From NCBI GenBank assembly GCA_036387335.1, contig DASVTZ010000109.1, positions 1 to 64,000 on the forward strand: a stretch of DNA of 64,000 nucleotides. Direction: 5' to 3'. The notes beneath the pieces are model-generated. The model did not search any database and was not told where the DNA came from. It saw only the letters and a program-made list of their open reading frames with translations. This stretch comes from Longimicrobium sp. Lineage in GTDB: Bacteria; Gemmatimonadota; Gemmatimonadetes; Longimicrobiales; Longimicrobiaceae. How positions within the stretch are numbered: the stretch's first letter is position 1; each line of letters starts with the position of its first letter. This document shows positions 52,010 to 61,100 of this stretch, one piece after another. The position numbers and the translations under genes are program-made.

Positions 52010-53317
52010 TCAACGGACCAGCAGGTAGCTCCTGGCCAGCGGCGGCGCGGCGGCCGCCAGCGGGATGAACGGCTCGAACAGCCGCCCCAGCCCAAAGGTG
52101 CGCTCCGCGTCGGCCGCCTCGCGCGCCTCGAAGTCGGCCAGCCACGGGGGCGCCCCCGGTGCGCGTGCCTCGATGCGGTACAGCGTGCCGCAGGGCTCGC
52201 CCTCGCCCGCGGAGACGCAGTCGTCGCCGCCGGGGCTGAACACCTCGACCCCCGTTCCGCCCGCCGCCGCGCGCACGGCACCCGTGCCGCCCTGGCGCCT
52301 CCATGGCGACGCGGCGGAGTCTGCCGTCACCGGCCGCGCGAACAGCTCCAGCCGCGCCCCGGCGAGCAGGCGGTCGAGCAGCCTCCCCGCCGGGGTGGCG
52401 CCGTCGGTCGGAGCCAGCTTCGCGCGAAAGGGGCGGGTGGCGGGTGACGCCGCTTCGAGCTTGGGGACGGTCGCGGGGGCGGTGAGCCAGGAGGCGTCGT
52501 ATTCCACGCCCTCCTCCTGCGCCGCCCCATCGGGCCGCAGCTCGGCCGCGGCGAGCGGAGCGGTGGGAAGCGGATGGCCCCACACGTGCTCGAAGAGGCC
52601 GGCGAGCTCCGCCGCGATCCGCACCCCATCCCCCGGCGCCGCGAAGACGAAGGCGTAGAGCGGGCACTGGCGCGCGGTCTGGCCCTCGCCACCCGCGGAG
52701 GCGGCGTGGCAGCCGGACGGGTCGCCCTCGACGGGACGGAACGGCGCGCGCGACACCGCGACGAAAAAGGTCCCGCGCGCCTGCCCCCACCGCAGTGCGA
52801 GCTCGCGCATCCTGACGAACTGGCGGTGGGCGAAATCGGGGTTGCCGCGCCGAGCGTCGCCGATCACCACGTGGCTCCAGGCGAGCAGCGTGTCGCGGGC
52901 GACGCTGTCCAGCGCATCCTCCATCTCGGTGTCCCGGTCGCCGTAGAACTCGCGGTTCCCGAGGACGTCGATCCCCGCGTTCGGCTCCAGGCGCACGCTG
53001 CTCCCGAACCCGTACACGCGCCGCGGCCCCAGCCGTGCCTGCAGCCCGTCGATCACCGAGCGGTAGTCGACCCGCGTGGGGTACGCCGGATCGAGGAAGC
53101 CGCGCATGCTGCGGCTGCGGTCCGCGTAGACGGCCACGGGATGCGCGAGCGGACCCATCCCCCACCCGGCGCTGTCCGGCGCCTCCACCCATCCGCGGAC
53201 GACCTCCTGCGTGACCGCCTCGCGATCGGCCGGCGTTCCGCACGCGGCCATCGCCACCACGCAGGCGAAGGTCAGGCGCGAGCTGGACTGCATTCTCAGA
53301 GAAGCCACGTTCACCAT
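52010..53317 (-). CDS. vWA-like lipoprotein, first gene of the stator/cytoskeletal operon
   Basis: A 435-aa predicted lipoprotein: SSRLTFACVVAMAACG with lipid Cys near residue 26. The next region has a von Willebrand A-like MIDAS start, VAVYADRSRSMRGF (DxSxS at 66-70), then RVDYRSVIDGLQARL and VVIGDARRGN. This suggests a metal-dependent ligand-binding domain at the envelope. The rest is mixed alpha/beta with several Cys (GDDCVSAGEGEPCGTLYRIE). ATG 53317 gives a short pre-signal; ATG 53293 is equally possible. No Shine-Dalgarno is clear for either. As the first gene and the only exposed one besides the OmpA protein, it is a candidate sensor. Confidence 0.72.
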   Translation of the reverse strand: MVNVASLRMQSSSRLTFACVVAMAACGTPADREAVTQEVVRGWVEAPDSAGWGMGPLAHPVAVYADRSRSMRGFLDPAYPTRVDYRSVIDGLQARLGPRRVYGFGSSVRLEPNAGIDVLGNREFYGDRDTEMEDALDSVARDTLLAWSHVVIGDARRGNPDFAHRQFVRMRELALRWGQARGTFFVAVSRAPFRPVEGDPSGCHAASAGGEGQTARQCPLYAFVFAAPGDGVRIAAELAGLFEHVWGHPLPTAPLAAAELRPDGAAQEEGVEYDASWLTAPATVPKLEAASPATRPFRAKLAPTDGATPAGRLLDRLLAGARLELFARPVTADSAASPWRRQGGTGAVRAAAGGTGVEVFSPGGDDCVSAGEGEPCGTLYRIEARAPGAPPWLADFEAREAADAERTFGLGRLFEPFIPLAAAAPPLARSYLLVR

Positions 53318-53454
53318 TACGCCACGTGTGGAGCGATCCCAAGACGATCCGATGCGGCGCCTCGCTCGCGCCGCCGAGATCCTTTGTCGGCACCGCCTCC
53401 GCGTTTTCCCCAGACCGTCTCGACAGAAGTTCCGTGCAGTCTCAAGGGTGGAGA

Positions 53455-53530
53455 TCTCACGCAAAGGCGCGAAGACGCGAAGGAAAGACACGGAAGCCCT
53501 TTCTTTGCGCCTTTGCGCCTTCGCGTGAGA
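53455..53530. repeat. Palindromic dispersed repeat, copy 2
   Basis: The same element as at 181-252: arms tctcacgcaaaggcgc (53455-53470) and gcgccttcgcgtgaga (53515-53530), one mismatch, same purine-rich core. It lies in the 310-bp gap between the vWA-like gene and the CHAT gene. Nothing else is visible in that gap. It may insulate the two minus-strand operons as a hairpin terminator. Confidence 0.8.
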
Positions 53531-53627
53531 CCATTCCCTTTTTGCCGGGCACGACGAACAGCGGCAGCAGGAGCACGCGGCCGATGCCGGTGCTCTACTG
53601 TCGAGTTGAAGATGGACGAAGGGAGGT

Positions 53628-54287
53628 TCAGCGTGCCGCCGGGCGGCTCCATCGCCTTGCGGCGTCCGGCGGGGCAGGGGGGCCGGCGGGCGCGACGAGC
53701 GGCACCGCCGGGTCCACGCCGGGGCGGATGCGCAGCACGGGGATTGCGGACGCGGCGAGCGCCTCGCTTTCCAGCCGGCCGACGGCCAGGTCGAACGACG
53801 CCTGCACCGGCTTCCCCATCCCCAACGCGCCGTAGAACGCCTCCGCGAAGACGATGGACGCTGCGTCGCCGAGGGGCTGCTCCATCCCGATGGCGTAGTC
53901 CACGACGACGCCGAGGGCCTCGACCATCGGAAGGGTGTCGCACCCGTTCAGGATCACGACCTTGATCCACTCGCTCAGGAACCCGAACAGCTTCGCCAGC
54001 GCCTCCTTCTCCACCACGCCCCGTCGCCCGTACGCGTCGGCCAGGTGGATGGCGCCGCGGCCCTCGCCGGGGCCGGCGAAGTGCACGATGCGCGGGTCGT
54101 GCAGCAGCAGCGCATCCTGCAGGTCGCGGGTGCGCGGCGCGAAGCAGGGCACCAGCTTCACCCGGTCGCGCGCGCAGCCCCTGCGGATGGCGCGCTCCAC
54201 CCCGCGCACCTCCGTGTGGAGCCGCAGCGACGCGCCGTCACAGAACGGGTCCGACGCCAGGAACAGCGCTTCGACGGTGTCTTGCAT
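53628..54287 (-). CDS. Short CHAT-domain (caspase-fold) protease-like protein
   Basis: A 219-aa protein consisting of a compact CHAT domain: RIVHFAGPGEGRG with the candidate catalytic His69, and KVVILNGCDT with Cys116, in the right order and spacing for the caspase/CHAT dyad. GMEQPLGDAASIVFAEAFYGALGMGKPV matches the downstream helix of CHAT proteins. CHAT peptidases cleave effectors in bacterial cell-death and gasdermin-type systems. The C-terminal 30 residues are Pro/Ala-rich. It follows the caspase-like gene by 24 bp on the same strand. Confidence 0.82.
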   Translation of the reverse strand: MQDTVEALFLASDPFCDGASLRLHTEVRGVERAIRRGCARDRVKLVPCFAPRTRDLQDALLLHDPRIVHFAGPGEGRGAIHLADAYGRRGVVEKEALAKLFGFLSEWIKVVILNGCDTLPMVEALGVVVDYAIGMEQPLGDAASIVFAEAFYGALGMGKPVQASFDLAVGRLESEALAASAIPVLRIRPGVDPAVPLVAPAGPPAPPDAARRWSRPAAR

Positions 54288-54311
54288 CGGGTTTCTTCCG
54301 GGTGAACCGTA

Positions 54312-55166
54312 TCAGCCGCGCATCACGCCGCGCATCACCGGAGCTCCGCCGTCGCGCATCACCGGGATGTCCAGGTGAAACGCGGTCTGCAGCGGGAACT
54401 CGGTGTCCTCCCTGCCCAGCATGATGATCTGTGGCTCCTGCGCGGGGTTCTCGTCACGGACGCTCACGCAGAGCCGCTGGTGCAGATCGCAGAAGGTGCC
54501 GCGGAACGCCCCTCCGTCCCAGATCTTCAGCAGGTGCTCGAGGTAGAGCCCCTCGCGCGCCCTCTGCCTTTCGCCCGCGCCCGCCATCAACAGCACGCTG
54601 GCCTGGATGCCCTCTTCGTCGAGAGTCTCGCGTGAGATGCACGACGACGGCACCTCCTGCACGTACTGCTTCACCCCCCGTAGCGGGCCGCCGGAGCGGT
54701 ATACCGGGCGGCGTAAACGCGGCGGACGCTCGGCCAGCAGCTCGTCGCCGTAGCGCATGCCGCCCGCGAAGCAGCTCTCGCTCACCACCAGCACGCGCGT
54801 CCCGGCCGCCGCCTTCCTCCAGATGTCCATGAGGTCGTCGTCCACGAGGTTCCCGTCGTACAGGCACCACGTCTCGTCCAGGTCGTCCCGCTCGTCGCCG
54901 TTCTCGTCGGTGACCTGCGAGCCGTGGCCGGAAAAGGAGACGAAGAGGGTGTCGCGGGGCCTCAGCGCCGCCGCCGCGGCCGAAAGGAGAGCGTGGACGG
55001 CGCCGCGGGTGGCTTCCGCGCCGCACAGCATGTGGATGGCGCCGTACCCCGCCTGGTGCGAGAGCTCCGCCATCTTCCATGCGAACCTTTCGCTCATCGA
55101 CAGCCGGCCGTGGCGGTTCGAGGCCGGATCGTTCACTCCGATGTGGATCGCGATTCCGCGTGCCAT
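54312..55166 (-). CDS. Caspase-like (peptidase C14) protein
   Basis: A 284-aa orthocaspase-type protease. VSFSGHGSQ gives His81 and VVSESCFAGG gives Cys132, the caspase dyad, with an acidic DENGDERDDLDETWCLYD loop typical of metacaspase p20 domains (Ca2+-binding/activation region). The N-terminus GIAIHIGVNDP is the normal first strand. The p10-like region has acidic Arg-specific character. There is no fused sensor domain. It lies between an unknown Gly-rich gene (64 bp upstream) and the CHAT gene (24 bp downstream), all minus strand. A proteolytic cascade with the CHAT protein is plausible. Confidence 0.88.
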   Translation of the reverse strand: MARGIAIHIGVNDPASNRHGRLSMSERFAWKMAELSHQAGYGAIHMLCGAEATRGAVHALLSAAAAALRPRDTLFVSFSGHGSQVTDENGDERDDLDETWCLYDGNLVDDDLMDIWRKAAAGTRVLVVSESCFAGGMRYGDELLAERPPRLRRPVYRSGGPLRGVKQYVQEVPSSCISRETLDEEGIQASVLLMAGAGERQRAREGLYLEHLLKIWDGGAFRGTFCDLHQRLCVSVRDENPAQEPQIIMLGREDTEFPLQTAFHLDIPVMRDGGAPVMRGVMRG

Positions 55167-55230
55167 GTCCGCTCTCCGGCGTGGGGTACGGGCGCCGCCA
55201 CGGATGCGGCGGCGCCTTGTCGTCGTGGGA

Positions 55231-56139
55231 TCAGTCCCCTCCGCCGCCCCCCGTCCCACCGCCGCCGCCGGTCCCGCCGCCGCCCGCGCCGTCATCGCCC
55301 CCGCCGCCGTCGCCGCCGGAGCCGGCCACCAGGCAGGTGAACGGAAGCCCGCCCATCTCGGGGGGAATGGTCACGCACCCGTCGGCGAGTGGCGGCGCCT
55401 CGCTCGCCGGTCCGCGGTACCTCGGGAGCAGGGTGGGCACCGGGCCGCTGAAGAGGCCGTAGAAGGCGGCGAAGTGCGGGGGCGTGAAGCCGCGCGCGGG
55501 CACCGGCTGGTGCTCCACGGGGAGCGGCTCCGGCGGCAGGTCTTGCGGGGGCTCGTGATACACGATCAGATTCACCCTGCCGTTCATGGGGAACAATGTC
55601 CCCAGCGCCTTCTGCCCGCCCCCTCCGCCGATGAGCTCCGACACCAGCGTGAGCTGCTCCCCTTCCACGTCGGCGATCTCCCACTCCACGCGGTTCGCGA
55701 TCGGGCGGAGCTCGCCCGGGCGCCATTCCCAGCACACACCGGGCGATACCCGCGTGATCTGCCCCGCGCCCAGCGTGACGCGCGCCGCCAGCTTCTTGGA
55801 GGTGTCGGCGCCCAGGTGGTCGGCATCCACCTGCTGTCCCGTGATCTCGCGCAGGTTCGGGATGTGGCCGCACAGCGTGAGGTTGGCCTCCTCGCCGGCC
55901 ACGGGAATCAGCTGCCGGCCAGTGAGCGGGGCCATGGCGGTGAGGCCGGTGGGCGTGCCGCCCGGCGCCAGGTGCCCGGTGTCGTACGCCAGCGCCGCCA
56001 CGTGCCGGTCCTCGCCATGGTGGTGGTGGCCGGACATGCCAGGCATCAGCACGTGCATGCGGCCGCCGGTTCCGCTGGCGGCGGGCTCGGGCACGAAGAG
56101 GCAGAGTCCCGAGAAGGTGATTCGTAGTGTGAACGCCAT
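55231..56139 (-). CDS. Hypothetical protein with Gly-rich tail upstream of caspase gene
   Basis: A 302-aa protein I do not recognise. It starts FTLRITFSGLCLFVPEPA, has a His cluster (GMSGHHHHGEDRHVA, about 35-49), a beta-rich core (VEWEIADVEGEQLTLVSELIGGGGGQ), and ends with about 35 residues of Gly/Asp (GGDGGGGDDG) repeats. The starting strand is not a classical signal peptide. It is the first gene of the caspase/CHAT group and divergent from the sigma-factor gene 143 bp away. It could be the substrate or scaffold of the proteases, which is inference from position. Confidence 0.65.
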   Translation of the reverse strand: MAFTLRITFSGLCLFVPEPAASGTGGRMHVLMPGMSGHHHHGEDRHVAALAYDTGHLAPGGTPTGLTAMAPLTGRQLIPVAGEEANLTLCGHIPNLREITGQQVDADHLGADTSKKLAARVTLGAGQITRVSPGVCWEWRPGELRPIANRVEWEIADVEGEQLTLVSELIGGGGGQKALGTLFPMNGRVNLIVYHEPPQDLPPEPLPVEHQPVPARGFTPPHFAAFYGLFSGPVPTLLPRYRGPASEAPPLADGCVTIPPEMGGLPFTCLVAGSGGDGGGGDDGAGGGGTGGGGGTGGGGGD

Positions 56140-56282
56140 CGTCGTTGCGGCCCCGTCTGTGGGTGGTCGTTCCGTTCCGCCTGGCACGGGCCCCGGCTGT
56201 CTTCCGGGTGCCTCCCATTCGTCGGACGCGTTTCCAGCGTTTCCCACCCGCGGTGCTTGGGGAACCATTTGTGGGGCCGCAC

Positions 56283-57074
56283 ATGCTTGAGCCCGATACC
56301 GTCGAAGCCGCCAGGGCACTCTTCCTCGAGCACCTGACGTGGATCGACAGAGCCGCCGCGATCGCCTGCGTCAGAAAGGGGATCCACGGCGCCGACGCCG
56401 AAGATTTCGCGGGAAGGGTGCGAATGGCGCTGATCGAGGACGACTATGGTATCGTGCGCGGCTTCGACGGCGGCTCCGAATTCAAGACATACCTTTCGAC
56501 CGTGATCGCGCGCCTGCTCGTCAACTTCCAGCGCGAGGTGGGCGGACGCTGGCGCGGTTCGATGGCTGCCCAGCGGCTGGGGCCGCCCGCCGACGAGCTG
56601 GAGAGGCTCGTGCACCGGGAAGGGTTCACGCTGCTGCAGGCGGGGGAGAAGCTGCGCACAGAGGGGCGCACCACCCTTTCCGATGCCGAGCTTGCGCGCC
56701 TTTTCGGCCAGTTACCAGCGCGCACGCCGTTGCGTCCCGAGGTTCAGGAGCCGGTGACGGGGCTCGAAGGGCAAGATGACTCACGGGCGGATGACCGGGT
56801 GATGGAGGCCGAAGCTGACAGCCGGCGCGTGGAGATCGTGCGTGCGCTCGACGCGGCCATGGGACAGCTCGATCCGGAAGAGCGGATGATCGTGAAGCTG
56901 CGCTACGCCGATGGAAACACCCTGGCAGACGTGGCGCGTACCCTGCGCCTGGATCAGAAACCGCTCTACCGTCGCGCACCGCGCCTTCTCGCCCGCCTGC
57001 TCCAGCTCCTGGAGAGCGCCGGGTTGCGCCGGGACGACGTGCGCGGCTTCCTTAATGACGACGACGAATCATGA
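56283..57074 (+). CDS. Sigma-70-family (ECF-like) RNA polymerase sigma factor
   Basis: A 263-aa sigma factor. Region 2 is recognisable around SEFKTYLSTVIARLLVNFQRE, and region 4 at the C-terminus: LDPEERMIVKLRYADGNTLADVARTLRL followed by KPLYRRAPRLLARL, the helix-turn-helix for -35 recognition. The spacer between them (about 95-190) is longer than in typical ECF factors. ATG 56283 is chosen over a frame start at 56145 because the extra residues look non-coding. It is divergent from the caspase group and 46 bp before a membrane protein that is its probable anti-sigma factor. Confidence 0.85.
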   Translation: MLEPDTVEAARALFLEHLTWIDRAAAIACVRKGIHGADAEDFAGRVRMALIEDDYGIVRGFDGGSEFKTYLSTVIARLLVNFQREVGGRWRGSMAAQRLGPPADELERLVHREGFTLLQAGEKLRTEGRTTLSDAELARLFGQLPARTPLRPEVQEPVTGLEGQDDSRADDRVMEAEADSRRVEIVRALDAAMGQLDPEERMIVKLRYADGNTLADVARTLRLDQKPLYRRAPRLLARLLQLLESAGLRRDDVRGFLNDDDES

Positions 57075-57120
57075 GCACGCAAAAGCGCGGGCGTCGAGAG
57101 CCCCTGGCAGGAGGTTGCCG

Positions 57121-58086
57121 GTGAGCGATCACGAGAGCCGAAACAAGCGGGTAGCCGCCTTCCTGGACGGCCGCATGGACGCGCGTAGCCGCGAGGACAT
57201 GCTGGTCCACCTCGCCGGGAGCGACGAGGACCGCGAGGTTGCCGTTGGCGCTGCGGCCATCCTGCGCCAGCTGGAAGAGGAGGACGCCGCCGCGGCTGCT
57301 TCCGTGGAGGAACCCGACTCTCGCGAGACGGCGGTGATCCCCCTTGACACGCGCCGAGCCGAGCCCGCTCGCGAGCTCCGCCGACGCGCGCCCGTCTTGC
57401 AGTGGCTCGCGGCGGCGGCGGTGCTGGCGGGGATCGCGCTGTTCAGCGGCCGTGCGCTGCAGGACCGCGCCGCCGGCGAGCCGGTGCGCATCGCCGCGCG
57501 GCTGGAGCACGGCGCCGAGGGCCTCCCCGCGGGATGGACCGAGCGGCGCCCGTGGACCTCCGCCCGCGGAGACGACCCCGGCCGCGCCCTCACGCCCGGC
57601 GCGCGGCGGGCGAGCTCCGCGCGTGCCGGCGCGATGCTGGTGGACCTCTCGGTGGCGGTGCAGGCGCGCGACGCGGCCGCGACGCGCGTGCTCGCCGCCC
57701 AGCTCGCCGCCCGCTTCGACCCCCAGGGCGGCCGCGCCGGCGCCCCACGCAAGATCACCGACAGCGCTGGCGGAAGCCCCGAGCGCCTGCGTCCCCTGAT
57801 CGGCGAGGCCACGAAGCGGATCGAGGACCGGCTGGACCGCGACGTGCTACGACTGGGAGCCTGGACCGAAGCCGCCGGCCTTGCCGCCGCGCGGAGGGAC
57901 GCCGCCTTCTTCCGCGACCGTTCGACGCGGCGGATCCTCGACCGCGCCGGGCGCCTCACCCAGGCCGATCCGTCCGCCGACGCTGCATTGAAGCAGGTGC
58001 GGCTCCACCTCTCCGCCGATCCTCCGCGCTGGGAGGCGCTCGCCCCCGCGCTCGACGCGCTGGCCCGCGAGCTCGCGACCGAGTAA
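57121..58086 (+). CDS. Membrane-bound probable anti-sigma factor
   Basis: A 321-aa protein. GTG 57121 follows GGAGGTT. The cytoplasmic N-terminus (about 1-95) has NKRVAAFLDGRMDARSREDMLVHLAGSDEDREVAV, the layout of anti-sigma factors (cell-side helical domain, here without the zinc-finger HxxxCxxC motif), then one membrane helix (LQWLAAAAVLAGIALFSG, about 97-114) and an extracytoplasmic Ala/Arg-rich helical domain. Function is inferred from the neighbouring sigma gene and this topology. Confidence 0.72.
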   Translation: MSDHESRNKRVAAFLDGRMDARSREDMLVHLAGSDEDREVAVGAAAILRQLEEEDAAAAASVEEPDSRETAVIPLDTRRAEPARELRRRAPVLQWLAAAAVLAGIALFSGRALQDRAAGEPVRIAARLEHGAEGLPAGWTERRPWTSARGDDPGRALTPGARRASSARAGAMLVDLSVAVQARDAAATRVLAAQLAARFDPQGGRAGAPRKITDSAGGSPERLRPLIGEATKRIEDRLDRDVLRLGAWTEAAGLAAARRDAAFFRDRSTRRILDRAGRLTQADPSADAALKQVRLHLSADPPRWEALAPALDALARELATE

Positions 58087-58090
58087 AACA

Positions 58091-58189
58091 GAAAAAGCAT
58101 CACACAGAGAACACGGCGGCAACAGAGAGCCACGGAAACCCTCTTCCGTTCTCTCCTTGCCCCTCTGCGTCTCTGTGTGATGCTTTTTC
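58091..58189. terminator. Long inverted repeat between convergent genes
   Basis: Perfect 19-bp arms (gaaaaagcatcacacagag at 58091-58109 and its reverse complement at 58171-58189) bracket a 61-nt AC/CT-rich centre with further partial complementarity (gagaacac / gttctctcc region). An A-run on the left and a T-run on the right give U tracts in both directions. It fills the gap between the stops of the anti-sigma gene and the TPR-CHAT gene, suiting a bidirectional terminator. The style (cacagaga/tctctgtg) resembles the other dispersed palindromic repeats in the window. Confidence 0.7.
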
Positions 58190-58194
58190 GTGCC

Positions 58195-61100
58195 TCAGCC
58201 GCCGATGTACCGGAACCCCGCCCACGCAGCCGGGGAGCGCCGGTCGGGATCGCGCGAGCGGAGCATCTCCAGCTGGGCCTCGCGCAGCGCCGCGGCCGGA
58301 TCGCCCGAGCGGCGGTACGCGCGATGGAAGGCCAGCATCAGCGGCTGCGTCAGTCGGTCGTTCACGTCCCACAGGCTACCCACCACGCCGCCCGCGCCCG
58401 CTGCCATCAGCGCGCCGGAGAATCCCGCCAGCCCGCCTGACCGCCCCTCACGCGCGCGCACCGTGCGGCATGCCGCCAGCACCACCAAGCGAACACCGCG
58501 GAGCTGGAGCGCGTTCACGGCCTCCGCGGTCAGGCGCCCGGTAGTGTCCGCTCCTGCCAGCACCAGCGCCGACCGCTCCGGCCGCGCGTCGTCGAACACC
58601 GCATGGCCCGCGTAGTGGATGACGCTGGCCCCCGGCGCGCGGCCGCGCAGGGCGTCGCGCGTGGCGGCCGGGCCCTGTAGCACCACGTTGGCCCGGTACA
58701 GCGCGCGGAGCGAGTCCGCCTCCGCACGGGCGCCGTGAAGCCTGTCGAGTGCGGGGTACTGCGCTGGGTCGAACGCGGGGTCGGCTACGAGCAGCGCGGG
58801 TGCCGATCGGTTGGTGGGCGGTGCGGGCCGCGCCGCTTCGGCCAGGGTGCCCGCGAAGCGTGTCGGATGGTCCTGCACCAGGTAGCGGTTGCGCCTTTGG
58901 TCCACGAGTGCGCTGAAGGGGACGCCCGCGATCTCGCCGTCCACCACGATCACGAGCGGCGTCCCGGCCGGCTGCAGTCGATCCTCCACGGGCCGCACCA
59001 GCAGCTGATAGAGCCGCGCGAGGTCCGGCCGGGCGAGTGCCGCTCGCGCGGGCGACTCCAGCGCGCCCACGCTCCGCTCGATGGTGGCGAGGACGTGGCT
59101 GCGCCGGACGGTCTGGCGCAGCAGGCGCACGTGGCTTCCGCGCACCGTCCAGGTGAGCAGCGTGTCGCCGATCAGGGCGTACTCCACCGCCACGTGCCCC
59201 TGCGCGGCCGCGGGAGGGCCGTCCCCCACCGCGGATGCCGCGTAGCCCGGCGCGAACGAGACGCGCCCGCGCTCCACCGCCTGCAGCGCGGCGATTGTGT
59301 CGCCCGCGCGCAGCTGCAGCATCGCCAGCTGGTCGAACCGGCTGCGCGCCTGCTCCATCGCCGCGGCACGCAGCGGAGCGTCCAGGCTCTGCGAGAGGCC
59401 GCGGATGTGGGCCGCGGCCGCGCGCAGATCGTCCGTGGCGCCGGCCAGCTCTCCCCGCGCGAGCCGCGCGTCGGCTCGCTGAAACAGGGCGGGGAGGAAC
59501 CAGGCCGTGTTCCTCCCCTGGCTGAAGAACGCCACCGCCGAGTCCATCTCCGCCATGGAGGCCGTGCCGGGCGTCACCAGCGGGCGGGAGAAGTGCACCG
59601 TTCCCGCGAGCCACACGCGCGCCGCCCCGGCGGGGAGCTCCGCGACGGACGACGCGGCGAGCTCCAGGTCGCGTGCCGCCTCCGGCGATCGCCGCTGTAC
59701 CGAGCGGATGCGGGCGCGGCCGAGGAGGGCCTCCACGACCACCGCCGGGCGGCGGTCCCGCATCGCCACGGCGAAGTCCTCGTCCTGGATGACGGACGCG
59801 GCGCGGTGCAACTGATCCGTGGCGGCGCAGTTCGCCAGCGTGAACAGCGCGTTGTGCAGCCACACGGACGAGCGGTAGCCGCGCAGGGCCCTCAGCCCCC
59901 GGTGCATGGAGCCGTAGGCGGCGAGCGTGTCGCGATTGCGGTAGGCGGCTTCGCCTCCCATCGCCCACATCGCTCCCATGAACTCCCTTTCTCCCGCGCT
60001 CTCGAACAGCCGGGCGGAGGCCTGAAAGGGGGCACGCGCGCGGGCTGGATGGCCACCGCGGAGCAGTCCCGTGGCGCGCATCCACAGTGCGCGCGCGGCC
60101 AGGGCGGGATACCGGACGGGATCTATGCGGGGGAGGATCTCAGTGAACACGGACTCAGCCCTGCCGTATCTGCGCGCGTACACCTCTCCGGCGCCCCGGA
60201 ACACTTCGGCCGAGATCGCGAGCACGGGCGAGGGCGGCCGCGCGTTCACGATGCTGGCGAACGAGTCTCGCGCGGCGACGTGCTCGGCGCTCTGGTACAG
60301 GCGCTGCCCCGCCGCGTACGCCCGGTGTGCCCGGGCGAGTGCGCGCGTGGCCGCAGGGTCGGCGCTGGCCGCGCGGATGGAGCGCACCGCGTCCCCGAGC
60401 GAGGCGTCACCCCGCCGCGCCTCCAGCGCCTTCCCCAGCCGCTCCGCCAGATCGAGCAGCTGCGCGGCGCGCGCCGCCTCGCCGGATTCGTACGCCAGGC
60501 CCCAGTCGCCCAGCACCGAGTCCCACCCGTAAAGGCGCGCCTCCTGGGGGTGCGCCGCGGCGAACGCCCGCACCTCCGCCTCGGGAGCTCCGGGGCGGGG
60601 CGGCTCGGGAATGGGGCGGTGCTCGAGGGAGCGGCGCCGCTCCCTCGCCTCGTCCGCCCACCGGCTCTTCCCGTCGATGCGCAGGTACTCCGTCCAGGCG
60701 ATCCCTGCCTGCTCGTCCAGCCCGAGCGTCTGCAGCGCGAGCGCGGCGTTGAACCGCGCGGCGCGGTTCCGGGGCTCGCCCTCCACCGCCTCCAGGGCGT
60801 AGTTCAGCCCCTCCACCAGGTCGCGGGCGTTCTGGGTGCGCTGCGCGCGGACGAGGTGCGCGCCCGAGAGGTCGACCAGCACCGACACCCGCCGGCTGGT
60901 GAGCCGCAGCGCCCTCGTCAGCCGGGTGATCGCCGCGTCGGCCGCCTTCTCCGTCTCGTCGTCGCCGATGAGGGCCAGGAGCGCCGATGCCTGGAGCGAG
61001 TCCGGGTCGGAGCTTTCCCCCGCGACCGCCACCGCCTCGAATCCCCCCAGCCGCCCCGCGTCTGCCCCGCACGACTCGCGCGGCACCGTTTCGCCCGCCC

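Noticed and set aside
40364-53317. Calling the operon a canonical Zorya system
   Set aside because: Only the two stator-like genes resemble ZorA and ZorB; no ZorC or ZorD-type (helicase/nuclease) gene is present, so it is described as Zorya-like only in its motor part.
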